64,000 nt of DNA from a virus. The notes below the pieces were generated by a model. The model saw only the letters and a program-made list of their open reading frames with translations, was not told the DNA's origin and searched no databases. The stretch's first letter is position 1. Each line of letters opens with the position of its first letter. Below, in pieces: positions 39,505 through 49,188 of the stretch. The stretch spans positions 124,001 to 188,000 of IMG/VR virus record IMGVR_UViG_3300031603_000001. One strand, 5' to 3'. The position numbers were made by a program, and so were the translations under genes.

Positions 39505-39755
39505 TTTAATGCCTCCTTTTGTTTAGTTAGTACCACATCAGCTTCCGATTCACCGGACATGTAGCTGCATAGCACATGAGCCACGCTTCCGGTCGGAACC
39601 CGTAACTCATAAACTGAGAACCCGACGGAGGAGGGCCGACGGAGGAGGTTCTGCCCGTTCGTGGGCTGGTGCTTCCATCATTGCAGGAAGCTACGGTGTA
39701 CACATACACACTGCGGACCCTATTTATATACCACCGGGCCCTAGGTGGGTACACA
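39505..39755. other. Intergenic gap with CCGACGGAGGAGG direct repeat
   Basis: Two copies of the string CCGACGGAGGAGG lie close together around 39620-39650. A 75-codon GTG frame is present on the minus strand but has odd composition and no ribosome binding site, so it is not called. Confidence 0.4.
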
Positions 39756-40349
39756 TTACTCTGTTACTATACTAGCTAAAGCGTCAGCTCTGTCATTACC
39801 TGGGTTACCAGAATGACCATTGATGTGCTTGTACGCTACGATGTACGCCTTGTTCTTACTCATCAACTCTATATAAGCTTTGATGTGTATCTTAGCCAAG
39901 CCAACAGCGTTGACCTTCCACTCACCTAGTGGCCATTTGGCTACACCAACGTAATCATGTACAATCACAACTGGTGTATCATTTTTCTTGGCCCACTGCA
40001 TAGCATACATAGCGCCTGCCAACTCAGCGCCTATATTGTTACTCTCAATGAACGGGGTTGTGCCGCTATCAAAGGCTATCTCTTCCCCGTTCTTCCATAT
40101 AGAGAATGCCCATCCTGCTTTGTTATTTCTGAAGCTACCATCAGTGTATGCCAGTACTTCAGTTGGTTTAGTTTCAACTACGAATGCCATCTCACTCTGA
40201 TCAAGCCAGGCTTGTGCATCTGCTGTACTCTTGAAGCCCTTAAAATCATTGGCAACACCAGTGACTAGAGCATCACATTCAGCCCATGTAGCTACGATGA
40301 CGTTTGTTTTACGTCCTTGTTTAACTGCATAACAATTATATTTAGCCAT
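39756..40349 (-). CDS. rnhA: Ribonuclease HI with N-terminal viroplasmin domain
   Basis: Residues 1-50 (YNCYAVKQGRKTNVIVATWA, FKGFKSTADAQAWL) are the viroplasmin/hybrid-binding domain that holds RNA-DNA duplexes. The RNase H fold follows: AYTDGSFRNN, ELAGAMYAMQWA, VHDYVGVAKW and HINGHSGNPGNDRADALA, with the D-E-D-D catalytic set. It removes RNA primers or R-loops during phage replication. Confidence 0.94.
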   Translation of the reverse strand: MAKYNCYAVKQGRKTNVIVATWAECDALVTGVANDFKGFKSTADAQAWLDQSEMAFVVETKPTEVLAYTDGSFRNNKAGWAFSIWKNGEEIAFDSGTTPFIESNNIGAELAGAMYAMQWAKKNDTPVVIVHDYVGVAKWPLGEWKVNAVGLAKIHIKAYIELMSKNKAYIVAYKHINGHSGNPGNDRADALASIVTE

Positions 40350-40408
40350 TCTATTTCCTTACTAACACAGGCCCCACCGAAGCAGGACCTGTATCTGTTG
40401 ATGTACGT

Positions 40409-43400
40409 TTATTTGAAGTACTTCTCATCTTCAAATGTGCCATGAACTGCCTGGTTACTCTTGACACTGAAGTCAGCATATGGATCTACTGATTCACGTG
40501 GCTTAGCAGTACGTAGCTTATTAACACGTTTAGCATCCATACCATCGCCTATCAACATCCATGCTGATTGAGTATGAGCCATACCATCTGGTTCCCACTC
40601 AAGAGCAGGAAGAGAGATAATGATCTCTTCACTTGGACGAACAGCACTATATTCTGTACCGTACTCCAGTGAAGCACCACGTAAGTATGGAACACCATCT
40701 TCAATCGTGATTGACTCAGGATCCAGGATAGGTTCATTGTTTGGATTGTACACACGTACTAGGCGTGACTTAGTATCAGGCATGAAGGTCATTGGACCGC
40801 CAGTCATCTCTACCAAGCTACCATAGTTCAAGTGTACGATGTATCCACCGTCTGTTAACAGTGGGTTAGCAGCATCAAGATACCGTTTAGTCTCTACTAG
40901 CCTAGCAGCTACTGGAATGCACTGACCAGCACCCTGTACCATCTCTACTACAGCAGACATATGATCTGACGTTAGCCCACCAGGACGTAGTTCAGACCAC
41001 AGGTTCTTGATTGATGCAAGCTCAGCTGTATTGACACCATCTACTTCTTCATCGGAATGTATCATCCGTCCAGCGAAGACTGCAAGTGGTTCAACACCAT
41101 CTCTAAGAGCTATGACCTCTTCTTCAACACGTATAAGTACGGTGTTCCAGATGAAGTCCATGTAATGTAATGGGTCTTCGATCTGTGTGGCTAAGATATC
41201 TTCCACATCACCACCGGTATTGAAGTCAGTCATTAACGCATTAACATCAGCACGTGCCCATGGCATTTCTACCATTTCACGTAGGCTCTGAGCAGTTAAA
41301 TGCGCTTTCTCTAGCTCTATATAGATCTGAGCTTCGTTCTTCTTGAGACGTACTTCCGTGCGAAACTTAGCACCCTTAATAGTCAACTCAATTGACTGTA
41401 ATATAGGCGTTAGGTTAAGATACGGTTTCTCATCAGTACCGTCAGCGAGAACCTTGTTATAGATAAGTCCACGATAATACATATTAGTGTACTTACCAAT
41501 TGATGCACTACCACTGAATACTGTGATAGCCTGTATTGCCATACTCTCCATTGTGGCAGAGCTTCTACGTCTCTCTAGTCCATCTTTATCGATGTTCAGT
41601 CCGACTAGTTCATCGATTAAGCCGGTCCTAATGAGCTTGTCAGCAATGGGTCCACGTATAGTCAGTCCACCATCACCATCACTATCTGTGTTTAACTCAC
41701 CAGCTAGTCCTGCTTCAAGTACAACGAATGGTCCTATGTTAGTACGACCAACCACTTGTGCAACACCAGCAACGATGGGATATTTACAGAACAACTTGTC
41801 ACCACGTACACCGGCAACAGGCTTACGAAGAGCGTTGATCTTCTTTGCATGCTCTTCTGTAACTGTGATAACCAAGCGATACTCAGTGCCATTGAATGGT
41901 CTGTGCATCACATAGTTTACTACAACACCTGCTAGTTTCTTAGCTACCCAAGGAAAGGTCTTACCAAGAGCTAACAGTGCTTCTTGAAGCTTAGAGTTAA
42001 GCTCAAGTACTTCGTAGTCTGGATCATCGTTACGAAATGCTTGCATCCTACGACCAGACTCAGCCGATACGATCATTTCTTCGTAACTTGGTAGCTTACC
42101 ACGTAGTATCTCGTCTTCAACAAGATCACGTACGATTGGATCATCTTGCATGAACTGCCAGAATTCAAAGCCTAGTCCAACAGCTTGACCCTTAACATTC
42201 CATATGTTATCATGGGTGATGATCATCCCATTTTCTTTACCATGACGTCCTAGGTACTCACCAGGGGCAACAGGGTGTACTTTGACATCATTCTCACAGA
42301 TGACTAGGTCATAGGCTTCCCACTCTAATGGAAAGTCTAATTGCATAGCATTGCGAGCATGTGCGTATCCAACCATAACTCCCTTACCTACTGAGTTACC
42401 ATTGATCCGTACTCTGAACTGACCACTGTTGTGACCACCAAGAGCGGCACCATCGCCAGGAAGACCGACTGCTCGGAACTTTGCTTCAGATACTACCAGT
42501 ACCCTTGTGTTGTTGTACACGAAGTACCTACCGTCTTTGCTACCGGCGGGTGTGAACAGCAAGGACAAGTAACCTATAGCTTCGTGAGCAAACGCTAAGT
42601 CACCTTCTGGCCAATTACAAGCGTAGAATGTACCCTTGTTTAGACCAGTGCCGCCCATATATTGAAAGCCCTCATCAAGACTGAGCTTTAACATATAGGA
42701 TTGAAACTTCTGTTGGAAGGGTTTATTCTTCAACAGTTGTTTAGCTAATCTCTTATCACTCACCTTGATGGTGTAAGAGACAGCATCCTTAATACCGAAC
42801 AAGGCACCAAGACAGATACGTATTGCTACATTCCCTGCCTTCATGTCAGTGTTTGGTACTGGTTTGTGGATCTTGAAATCAAGCACAGACTTCATACCAT
42901 CACGAGTTCTTTTCATCACTGTGATAGGTATGAGCATGTGTGTAATCTCTGTTGACCGTTCATCACCCTTGGCAACCAGTTCGTCTAAGAACGCTTGGTT
43001 GTTACTGGTGTTAAAGATTGCGCTGATTATATCAGTTAGTGAACGCATCTTTTCCTTCCTCTCCTTGTCCGTGGCTATTACTAGAACAGCAACACTGGCA
43101 AGGCTTGTGGTCATCCTGAGCTGACCTGTTGATAGGGCAATGCCCATTACCAATATGGACAAGGCGATTATGCCACCTCGTCTTGTACCCAGCATCCGTT
43201 GTCCTACGAATCCCAGGGCTTTCTTGGCCGTACTTATTACTAAGCGGGACCAGGCTAGTGATACTCTTACTATGTAACTAGCATAAAGTACCGCGATTAT
43301 GGCCATCACTGCTGATTTAATAGCAGTATTGACCGATTTAATGAATAAGGATGTTAACACTGTCCCTATCACTGTTTCTGTTCTATCTGTACGAGCATAG

Positions 43401-43549
43401 AACTTGGTTAAGCCCTTGCGTCCTTTGATCAGGATGTAAGAACTAGAGAGCCCAAAGCGGTCTCTCATGGTTGGTGTGATAGCAGCCGATGCTACGATCA
43501 CAGTTCCTGCTATAAGCAAGAACGCGACAAACAAAACGATTGAATACAT
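40409..43549 (-). CDS. Membrane-anchored two-barrel RNA polymerase-like protein (1046 aa)
   Basis: The N-terminus has several transmembrane segments (residues ~3-25, ~62-95, ~124-160). The rest is a large soluble part. GNSVGKGVMVGYA and DLVICENDVKVHP (~370-420) resemble the two-lysine barrel. CKYPIVAGVAQVVG then GELNTDSDGDGGLTIRG (~585-625) looks like the DxDGD metal-binding barrel of YonO/QDE-1/crAss-type polymerases. If right, it is a single-subunit RNA polymerase tied to the membrane, which would be unusual. The family call rests on these motifs only. Confidence 0.6.
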   Translation of the reverse strand: MYSIVLFVAFLLIAGTVIVASAAITPTMRDRFGLSSSYILIKGRKGLTKFYARTDRTETVIGTVLTSLFIKSVNTAIKSAVMAIIAVLYASYIVRVSLAWSRLVISTAKKALGFVGQRMLGTRRGGIIALSILVMGIALSTGQLRMTTSLASVAVLVIATDKERKEKMRSLTDIISAIFNTSNNQAFLDELVAKGDERSTEITHMLIPITVMKRTRDGMKSVLDFKIHKPVPNTDMKAGNVAIRICLGALFGIKDAVSYTIKVSDKRLAKQLLKNKPFQQKFQSYMLKLSLDEGFQYMGGTGLNKGTFYACNWPEGDLAFAHEAIGYLSLLFTPAGSKDGRYFVYNNTRVLVVSEAKFRAVGLPGDGAALGGHNSGQFRVRINGNSVGKGVMVGYAHARNAMQLDFPLEWEAYDLVICENDVKVHPVAPGEYLGRHGKENGMIITHDNIWNVKGQAVGLGFEFWQFMQDDPIVRDLVEDEILRGKLPSYEEMIVSAESGRRMQAFRNDDPDYEVLELNSKLQEALLALGKTFPWVAKKLAGVVVNYVMHRPFNGTEYRLVITVTEEHAKKINALRKPVAGVRGDKLFCKYPIVAGVAQVVGRTNIGPFVVLEAGLAGELNTDSDGDGGLTIRGPIADKLIRTGLIDELVGLNIDKDGLERRRSSATMESMAIQAITVFSGSASIGKYTNMYYRGLIYNKVLADGTDEKPYLNLTPILQSIELTIKGAKFRTEVRLKKNEAQIYIELEKAHLTAQSLREMVEMPWARADVNALMTDFNTGGDVEDILATQIEDPLHYMDFIWNTVLIRVEEEVIALRDGVEPLAVFAGRMIHSDEEVDGVNTAELASIKNLWSELRPGGLTSDHMSAVVEMVQGAGQCIPVAARLVETKRYLDAANPLLTDGGYIVHLNYGSLVEMTGGPMTFMPDTKSRLVRVYNPNNEPILDPESITIEDGVPYLRGASLEYGTEYSAVRPSEEIIISLPALEWEPDGMAHTQSAWMLIGDGMDAKRVNKLRTAKPRESVDPYADFSVKSNQAVHGTFEDEKYFK

Positions 43550-43635
43550 TTAAGTATCCTTTCATTTTTTGATACATCTATCCCGTGACTGACCCACGTT
43601 ATTCAGTCAAGATGTATCTATTATGTGGGTTTTGT

Positions 43636-43678
43636 AGGGCGTAGGGGAATCGAACCCCATTGAATCTACCACACGCCC
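43636..43678 (-). ncRNA. tRNA minihelix-like RNA (acceptor + T arm only)
   Basis: GGGCGTG pairs with TACGCCC and a GGGG TTCGATT CCCC T arm follows, but only ~14 bases (TGGTAGATTCAAT) replace the D and anticodon arms. This is a 43-nt minihelix such as RNase P/RNase Z or CCA-adding enzyme would recognise. It may be a processing signal or a deleted tRNA. Confidence 0.6.
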
Positions 43679-43693
43679 TTCCTTACTTACTAG

Positions 43694-44104
43694 TTATGCA
43701 CTAGCATCACTCAGCAGCTGATTGTATTGCAGCCAGTTGCGGTCTGCTCTTTCACTAACTTCAAGGTAGAAGTCAGAGAGCTTTGTCTTCTCACTCACCA
43801 GCTCCCCGTTCTTCCATGTAGAGCGTATCCTAGCATGGGCTGATACTGCTATAGGCAGCTCAGGGTGTTTCTTTGATAGGGCACAAGCAAGTTTGTCAGC
43901 GTTAGCTTCTACAAACCATTGTACCTTATTGCCCCATCCTACCATTGCATTCACATTCCAAGTCGTATGGTCTCTGTCTAATGCGTACCCGGTCTCAGGT
44001 TCACGGTCAGGGATACTCATATGATCAGTGAAATCAAGCGCTTCGAACGCCTCTTTGTTAAGACGGTTAGCCTTCACTGTGTAATGCTCTTCTTGGGTAC
44101 TCAT
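43694..44104 (-). CDS. Hypothetical protein (136 aa)
   Basis: Soluble helical protein (AMVGWGNKVQWFVEANADKL). ATGA overlap with the upstream 45-aa gene. No family is recognised. Confidence 0.72.
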   Translation of the reverse strand: MSTQEEHYTVKANRLNKEAFEALDFTDHMSIPDREPETGYALDRDHTTWNVNAMVGWGNKVQWFVEANADKLACALSKKHPELPIAVSAHARIRSTWKNGELVSEKTKLSDFYLEVSERADRNWLQYNQLLSDASA

Positions 44105-44238
44105 CTCTTACCTTCTTTCTTTGTGTTATTAGTTCTTTTCCACTCACGTATCTCACGCCCGAGCTTAGCCTGTATGGCACGTTCCTTGGGTGTCATCTCC
44201 TGCCCACCCCAGCTGATGTTGGCCTTGATATTACGCAT
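44101..44238 (-). CDS. Small basic protein (45 aa)
   Basis: MRNIKANISWGGQEMTPKER... continues as a basic helix. Its ATG overlaps the upstream stop (TGATG) and its stop overlaps the next ATG, which supports it. Confidence 0.68.
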   Translation of the reverse strand: MRNIKANISWGGQEMTPKERAIQAKLGREIREWKRTNNTKKEGKR

Positions 44239-44873
44239 CACTCTACGTCCTTGTTAACACCGATGTTACCTACGCTACCACCTACTAGTACATTGCAGCG
44301 TGCTACCTCATCCAGCTGTGCCTGTGTTGCTAGCTCACGTACTATGGGTGAGTGGTCTATGTTGTACGCATCCATGTCCGCCTGTATCTTACGCTCACGT
44401 AGTACACTGATGCCCATGCCTAGTACACATACCAATGAGAGCACACTCACCAATGTTCTACTGTATGGTGTACCTGCCTTCACTACAGTCACCTCGGTGC
44501 GTACACGTGTTGTGTCCATGTCCATGTAGCAATCACGTATATAGCTATACATATCACTACTATCAGCCAAGACGATGGTATGCGCACTCACATGTATATT
44601 ACAGTTATCACATACAGCTGTGTCTACGTATCTACCTAGCAGTGGGTGCCATGATGATACCATATGTGTGTTGGTCAACCTAGCCCTACGTATATCAGTA
44701 GCATCGTAATGCTTGTGGTACTGCCCATGTCCTAGCATGAAGAAGGTTAGAATTATGATTGAATACATTAACGTGTTCCATACCCAGTATGATGGGCTAT
44801 ACTCCTCATACTTTACAGTCATAGGCACACATACTACTACCGCTACTACGGCTAAAACGATTAACAGAGTCAT
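44238..44873 (-). CDS. Membrane protein with cytoplasmic or periplasmic middle domain (211 aa)
   Basis: The start is the ATG at 44873, seven bases after AGAGGAG. Hydrophobic helices lie near residues 3-20, 35-50 and 145-160. Between them is a polar segment with CDNC. It is the first gene of the leftward block. No family is recognised. Confidence 0.72.
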   Translation of the reverse strand: MTLLIVLAVVAVVVCVPMTVKYEEYSPSYWVWNTLMYSIIILTFFMLGHGQYHKHYDATDIRRARLTNTHMVSSWHPLLGRYVDTAVCDNCNIHVSAHTIVLADSSDMYSYIRDCYMDMDTTRVRTEVTVVKAGTPYSRTLVSVLSLVCVLGMGISVLRERKIQADMDAYNIDHSPIVRELATQAQLDEVARCNVLVGGSVGNIGVNKDVE

Positions 44874-45125
44874 GATGACTCCTCTCAATCTTTACCTACT
44901 TACAAGTAAGAGTCCCTATGGTGTAGGTCTGACCATAGAACTCCGCGATTATTTTAAAGACCGGGGCCCTCGAAACAAAAGTTATGTATACTATATATAC
45001 ATACTACCCATTAACGTACAGAATATAAAATCCCATATATGCATACGATACTTGCTCTTTCGCAACTAATCTTGGATATCCGATCCTAAATATATAATAT
45101 TATTATTAATCTTAGGTTTATATAG

Positions 45126-45314
45126 GTGTTTCGAGCAGGAATCAAAGTCACAGCCATGCACGACCCTGCGGTTACATTACCACCAGAAGCCGACTATGAG
45201 GACACTGCCTGCGACATCGACCATATCTTGCCTTATAAATTCGGGGGAACTACGACAGAAGAAAATCTCCAGGTTACTTGTAGAAAGTGTAACGCAGAAA
45301 AGGGTATCAGTTAA
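45126..45314 (+). CDS. Small HNH endonuclease (62 aa)
   Basis: The frame starts with GTG and contains CDIDHILPYKFGGTTTEENL followed by QVTCRKCNAEKG, a complete HNH core with a zinc CxxC. It is short, so it could be the C-terminal part of a longer homing nuclease that has decayed. It is the only coding frame seen inside the strand-switch region. Confidence 0.65.
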   Translation: MFRAGIKVTAMHDPAVTLPPEADYEDTACDIDHILPYKFGGTTTEENLQVTCRKCNAEKGIS

Positions 45315-45376
45315 TCCGCCTTGTACAGTTGAGAAAGCGTACTGGCTAATTCGTAATATATAGGGATTAGCCCCTT

Positions 45377-45407
45377 TTACTTGGTCGGTTACTTGGTCGG
45401 TTACTTG
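45377..45407. repeat. 12-bp tandem repeat (TTACTTGGTCGG x 2.6)
   Basis: Two full and one partial copy of TTACTTGGTCGG lie head to tail. Another tandem repeat of the same 12-bp period (TCATGGACACTG x 2) lies at 45524-45547, followed by two copies of AATCCGGCC. Confidence 0.8.
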
Positions 45408-46047
45408 TACAGGAGATCTCATATATATATATAATAAATAAACAGGCTTATATAGGCGCAACTACCTATCAAAATGCCTTCTATCCGGAAAGGTTGGGTA
45501 GTTTCCGGGCAACTTAGGTACTATCATGGACACTGTCATGGACACTGTGTCTATGTAAACGGCCAAAATCCGGCCAATCCGGCCAACATGGACAGGTTGT
45601 CCAAGCTGTATTATAGGGGCCATAAAGTTTAATATAGGGGACCTTATCGTCCATATTAAAGGTTAATGGATAGTATAAGGACCACTATACTGTACGTTAA
45701 ATAGGGATAACGTTCAGGATACCATATGTTACTTTAGAGGCTTAAAGTACAATATAGTATTCCTTATGTTACTTTAGAGTAGTTATGAGACAGTACTGTA
45801 CCCACTATATTGTGTGTTGAATGCCTTATTTAGTGTGATTCAGGGATATAGAACATGTCCATGCCATCGACATGACACAAAAACATGTATATATTTGTGT
45901 CAGAAATCGACACGTTCTCTCTAATAATTCTATACTAAAGGCAGACAATCGCAATATACCCTGGTTATCCAGATATGTATCAACACTTCTGATACACATA
46001 CCCTTGTGTCAGGAATACTGACACCTGACGTGTCGTCATATGGAGAA

Positions 46048-46325
46048 TTCAGCGACTCGTTCTCTGTACATGTCGTCACCAGCGACTCGTTAATGCATCA
46101 ACTAATAACAATCGCACAGCGCCAAGTAATAAGAATTGCACAGGATGCCGTTTAACACCCTCTTGTGCAAACTAAATAACACAAACATGGAGATAATATA
46201 TTACCGTTAGTACAGTAAAGTGGAGATAAATGGTAGATATTTTATCCTAAGTTGCGGGATAGGGATAATATTTTACCGTAAGAGCAGTAATCCGCAGTCT
46301 ACTCCGCAGATTTGCGGGATAAGTA
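46048..46325. repeat. Iteron-like direct repeats
   Basis: CAGCGACTCGTT occurs twice around 46050 and 46080. Further on, TTACCGTTAGTACAGTAA and TTACCGTAAGAGCAGTAA, and two TTGCGGGATA strings, lie within 120 bases. Such clustered repeats are common at replication origins. Confidence 0.5.
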
Positions 46326-46559
46326 AAAGACATACTAAAGGACAATCTGTCTTATAGCGACATTTATAGCGACACAATGTCGCGTAAAGGACACAGCAGT
46401 TGTGCACTATCCTATGTAATGCACAATATTTAGCACGGAATGTGCACAGGAGACAATCAACAGTATGCGCCGACAGAGCTATTCAAGTATATAGTAAGGA
46501 GAGAGTAGGGGAAGAAGAATACACAAGGCAATACGACTTGAATCCCTTATAGAGTAACA

Positions 46560-47030
46560 GTCTACTAGGCAATCTGATATCGCGCTGGGTTGTCTCTTAG
46601 TATTGGGGGTTAGTTAAAGATAGCATACCTGGCCCTTACCGTCACTACTACAGGACTGATATCTTGAGAAGATATAGTATAAACCACTAAGCTAGGGTTG
46701 TAGTAGAACAGTAAGCTTACATCTGGGCCATGCGAGAAGATGTAAAGAGAGTAGCAATGTGACATGCCGTCACGCCCCGGGTTAGGAGGACTTGTATTAT
46801 CATGCACTTCCGACGCCCTTTGCAGGGGATGACTGAAGATCCTCTGAGTCTGCAATAAGCAAATTTCTCGTATTGGGATCTGACGATTATCCAGGGCCTT
46901 ACACCGAACAACCACGCCGTACTTGTAGCACTCTCGTTCAAATAGCTGAAGGATCCACACTCGCTCGATGGCCGGGGACCCATAGGTACGTAATGGTATG
47001 TCATAGAGCTGTATACTGACTTAAGAAGAA
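46560..47030. other. Unassigned, GC-richer non-coding block
   Basis: Two overlapping minus-strand frames exist here (46610-46960, 46717-47004) but have odd composition and no ribosome binding site. Hairpins such as CCCTTTGCAGGGG suggest a structured RNA. I see no known RNA family. Confidence 0.3.
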
Positions 47031-47148
47031 GTAAGAATTACCGGAAAAGGCGAATTCCAGAAGGGGTTATGAGAATGAGGGAATAAGTAGGGGAATAATA
47101 GAGGGAATAAAGAGAGACATAACAATGGATAGAAAGAGGAGAATCCAT

Positions 47149-47532
47149 ATGTGGAATGATTATTTACCGACAATTCGTTTTCGTAAGACAGTAGAGCAGG
47201 CTGAGGCAGACCTAGACTTCCAGAAGAGCCGGGTGGCTGAATTAAGAGATTTGCGTTTGCTGGACAAACGTAATATTGCTGCGTTGGCAGAGCAGGTGAT
47301 TATAAGTGAATTAGAGTGGGGGAGAGGGAATGTGATTACACACACGACGTCAAATGTACCGTTGACTGCTAGGACGTTTTTACTTAGCCCTACGGGAGTA
47401 ATTTTGGTGAAGTGTGAGATGTTGCATGCTGATATAAATGGTATCGAGAAGAGGTACATAACGTACCCAGCATTAGAGATGATAGATGTGGCGGAGATGC
47501 CGCCAGAGGTTGTAGGAGTTGAAGATGACTAA
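47149..47532 (+). CDS. Hypothetical protein (127 aa), first rightward gene
   Basis: The start is the ATG at 47149 because GAGGAG lies before it; an ATG at 47125 lacks such a site. A helical coiled-coil part (FRKTVEQAEADLDFQKSRVA) is followed by a beta part. It overlaps the next gene. Confidence 0.72.
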   Translation: MWNDYLPTIRFRKTVEQAEADLDFQKSRVAELRDLRLLDKRNIAALAEQVIISELEWGRGNVITHTTSNVPLTARTFLLSPTGVILVKCEMLHADINGIEKRYITYPALEMIDVAEMPPEVVGVEDD

Positions 47533-47965
47533 TACTTTAGCAGACGCCGCGTACCAAGTACACAAGGCCGAACTATTCAATGTGTTCGGTCATGGCTACT
47601 TTAAGATATTATCCGAGGGGATGCCGTTCTTCGCATACCGCCCGGAGACGCCAGAGGGCAAAGAGCCTGAGTGGCACGTGATGACGAGCTCCACTACTGT
47701 AGAGATCTTCACCACTGCGGAGTTGGCGGACCTGGAGGTAGTAGCACCTTATCCCCTCGACGCGCTGTATGTGCTTCAACATTCCGCAGATGATCCGCCT
47801 GAGACACTAGAGGCCAGGCACGATTGCCCAGTGGTGTGCCCTGGTTGTTTCACCCATATGAGTGACGGTGCTGGCGGCAACCTGTACTGTGCCCATGAGA
47901 CGTGTAAGCATTATAAGAAGAGATTTAAGCGCCCTAAAGTGACGCTTACGAGAATTCCTGATTAG
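47525..47965 (+). CDS. Zinc-containing hypothetical protein (146 aa)
   Basis: The start is the ATG at 47525 after AGGAG. The C-terminus has CPVVCPGC and CAHETC, a likely zinc ribbon, and a basic tail. No family is recognised. Confidence 0.75.
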   Translation: MTNTLADAAYQVHKAELFNVFGHGYFKILSEGMPFFAYRPETPEGKEPEWHVMTSSTTVEIFTTAELADLEVVAPYPLDALYVLQHSADDPPETLEARHDCPVVCPGCFTHMSDGAGGNLYCAHETCKHYKKRFKRPKVTLTRIPD

Positions 47966-48020
47966 GAATAGAACAAGCATACCAACGTACTAACTAACTA
48001 ACTAACGAAAGGAACTAAGT

Positions 48021-48545
48021 ATGCACTTAATAAACAATGGAGGCAACTCCGCGATATCGTTTAACTCACAAGGACCAGGCGTACTGGGAGCTGTGAGTTG
48101 CAACTACATGAGAACAGGGGACTTCACGGAACCTTTGAAGAGTGCGGAGTTTACTACATATCCGCCTCTTGACCTAAATGTACCGTACACCGTGCCGGAG
48201 CCGTACGTATATCCCTACACTCCACCTACTTGGTGGGGCGGGGCAGGCGGTACAGGAGTGACGCCTGGGACTATGGACGACAGTAAACCAGAACCACTGA
48301 CTTTCGAAGACATTAGGATTGCTCCTAGTGTTAAGCTTCACTTTGATGATATCAGTACAGAAGACTACAGGACGTACCATTATGCTGACGGCTCTACCGT
48401 TACGTACCTGGACCCTGTAGCTCTTGCGATCACGAAGGGTGGCCACCGTCTTATCACAGCAGACGGGGAGTGTCATTATATTCTCACTACCTGGCAACGT
48501 ATCAGTTGGAAGGTACCTGGAGAAGAATTCCACTTCGTCAAGTAA
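48021..48545 (+). CDS. Hypothetical protein, Pro/Tyr/Gly-rich (174 aa)
   Basis: AAAGGA precedes the ATG. The middle has VPEPYVYPYTPPTWWGGAGG, like a linker or a structural protein, then a beta-rich end. A GGCAGCG/CGCTGCC hairpin follows at 48555-48580. Confidence 0.75.
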   Translation: MHLINNGGNSAISFNSQGPGVLGAVSCNYMRTGDFTEPLKSAEFTTYPPLDLNVPYTVPEPYVYPYTPPTWWGGAGGTGVTPGTMDDSKPEPLTFEDIRIAPSVKLHFDDISTEDYRTYHYADGSTVTYLDPVALAITKGGHRLITADGECHYILTTWQRISWKVPGEEFHFVK

Positions 48546-48615
48546 ACTAGTACGGCAGCGGGGCACTCACCTCGCTGCCATACCATATAGTAATAATTAA
48601 CATGAGGAAAGAAAC

Positions 48616-49185
48616 ATGCCAGGAACAAAACCAGCAGCCAAGAAAAAGACTGCACCAAAGAAATCAGTAGCGACTAAAGTAGAAACCAAGGTAGAACCCG
48701 TAGTTGAGGCTGTAGTAGAACCAGTAATCGAGGAAGTGGCTGCAGAGCCAGTAATCGAACCAGTAGTAGAAGTAACTCCAGCAGCGGAAGCCGCTCCTAT
48801 TGAGGAATTGAAACCATTGGAAATGCCTGCGTTTGAAATGACCGAAGAGATCAGCGAAAAGATCAAAGGGTTCATCGCAGACGCGGTGTACAAAACTGAT
48901 GAGAACATCAAAGCTACCGTAGATGCAGCTATTGAGAACTTGCCTATTGATATGGGTAAGAAGGAAAAGCCTTCCCAGGAAGTAAGCTTAACCGCCGATA
49001 GTAACCTACAGAACTTTAAGTTCATCATGGCAGAAGGCGCACCGGAGTCGTCAGACTTTATGGTAGCAATCTTCGGCCTACTGAACGCTTCTATCCTGTT
49101 ACCAAAGGGCGAAGACACAGATATTGCTATCTGGAAATTCAATGAAAAATGGCTAGCTCACGCTAAGCTGGTACCAGCAGAGTAA
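48616..49185 (+). CDS. Low-complexity Val/Glu/Pro protein with C-terminal domain (189 aa)
   Basis: A Lys-rich start (KPAAKKKTAPKKS) leads into VEPVVEAVVEPVIEE-type repeats (residues ~25-60), then a folded helical domain. GAGGAAAG precedes the ATG. Possibly a linker-type structural or nucleoid-like protein. Confidence 0.75.
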   Translation: MPGTKPAAKKKTAPKKSVATKVETKVEPVVEAVVEPVIEEVAAEPVIEPVVEVTPAAEAAPIEELKPLEMPAFEMTEEISEKIKGFIADAVYKTDENIKATVDAAIENLPIDMGKKEKPSQEVSLTADSNLQNFKFIMAEGAPESSDFMVAIFGLLNASILLPKGEDTDIAIWKFNEKWLAHAKLVPAE

Positions 49186-49188
49186 GCA

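Larger units (their letters stand above)
44874..47148. promoter_or_regulatory. Strand-switch region, candidate origin/promoter region
   Basis: Genes to the left point left and genes to the right point right, so transcription should diverge here. Apart from one HNH frame (45126-45314) no convincing gene is visible over 2.2 kb. The region has many short direct repeats, AT-rich parts and inverted repeats listed separately. Replication origin and early/late promoters are plausible but unproven. Confidence 0.5.

Noticed and set aside
39527-39754. 75-codon minus-strand frame as a gene
   Set aside because: GTG start without a ribosome binding site, odd Pro/Ser/Arg composition and overlap with short direct repeats.
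40552-43124. Opposite-strand and out-of-frame reading frames within the 1046-aa gene
   Set aside because: They lie wholly inside a strong coding frame and have no ribosome binding sites or coding-like composition.
46610-47004. Two overlapping minus-strand frames as genes
   Set aside because: No ribosome binding sites, unusual composition, and location in a non-coding strand-switch region.
44874-47148. CRISPR array or prophage attachment site in the repeat-rich region
   Set aside because: Repeats are short, directly tandem and without regular spacers, and no integrase gene is nearby.
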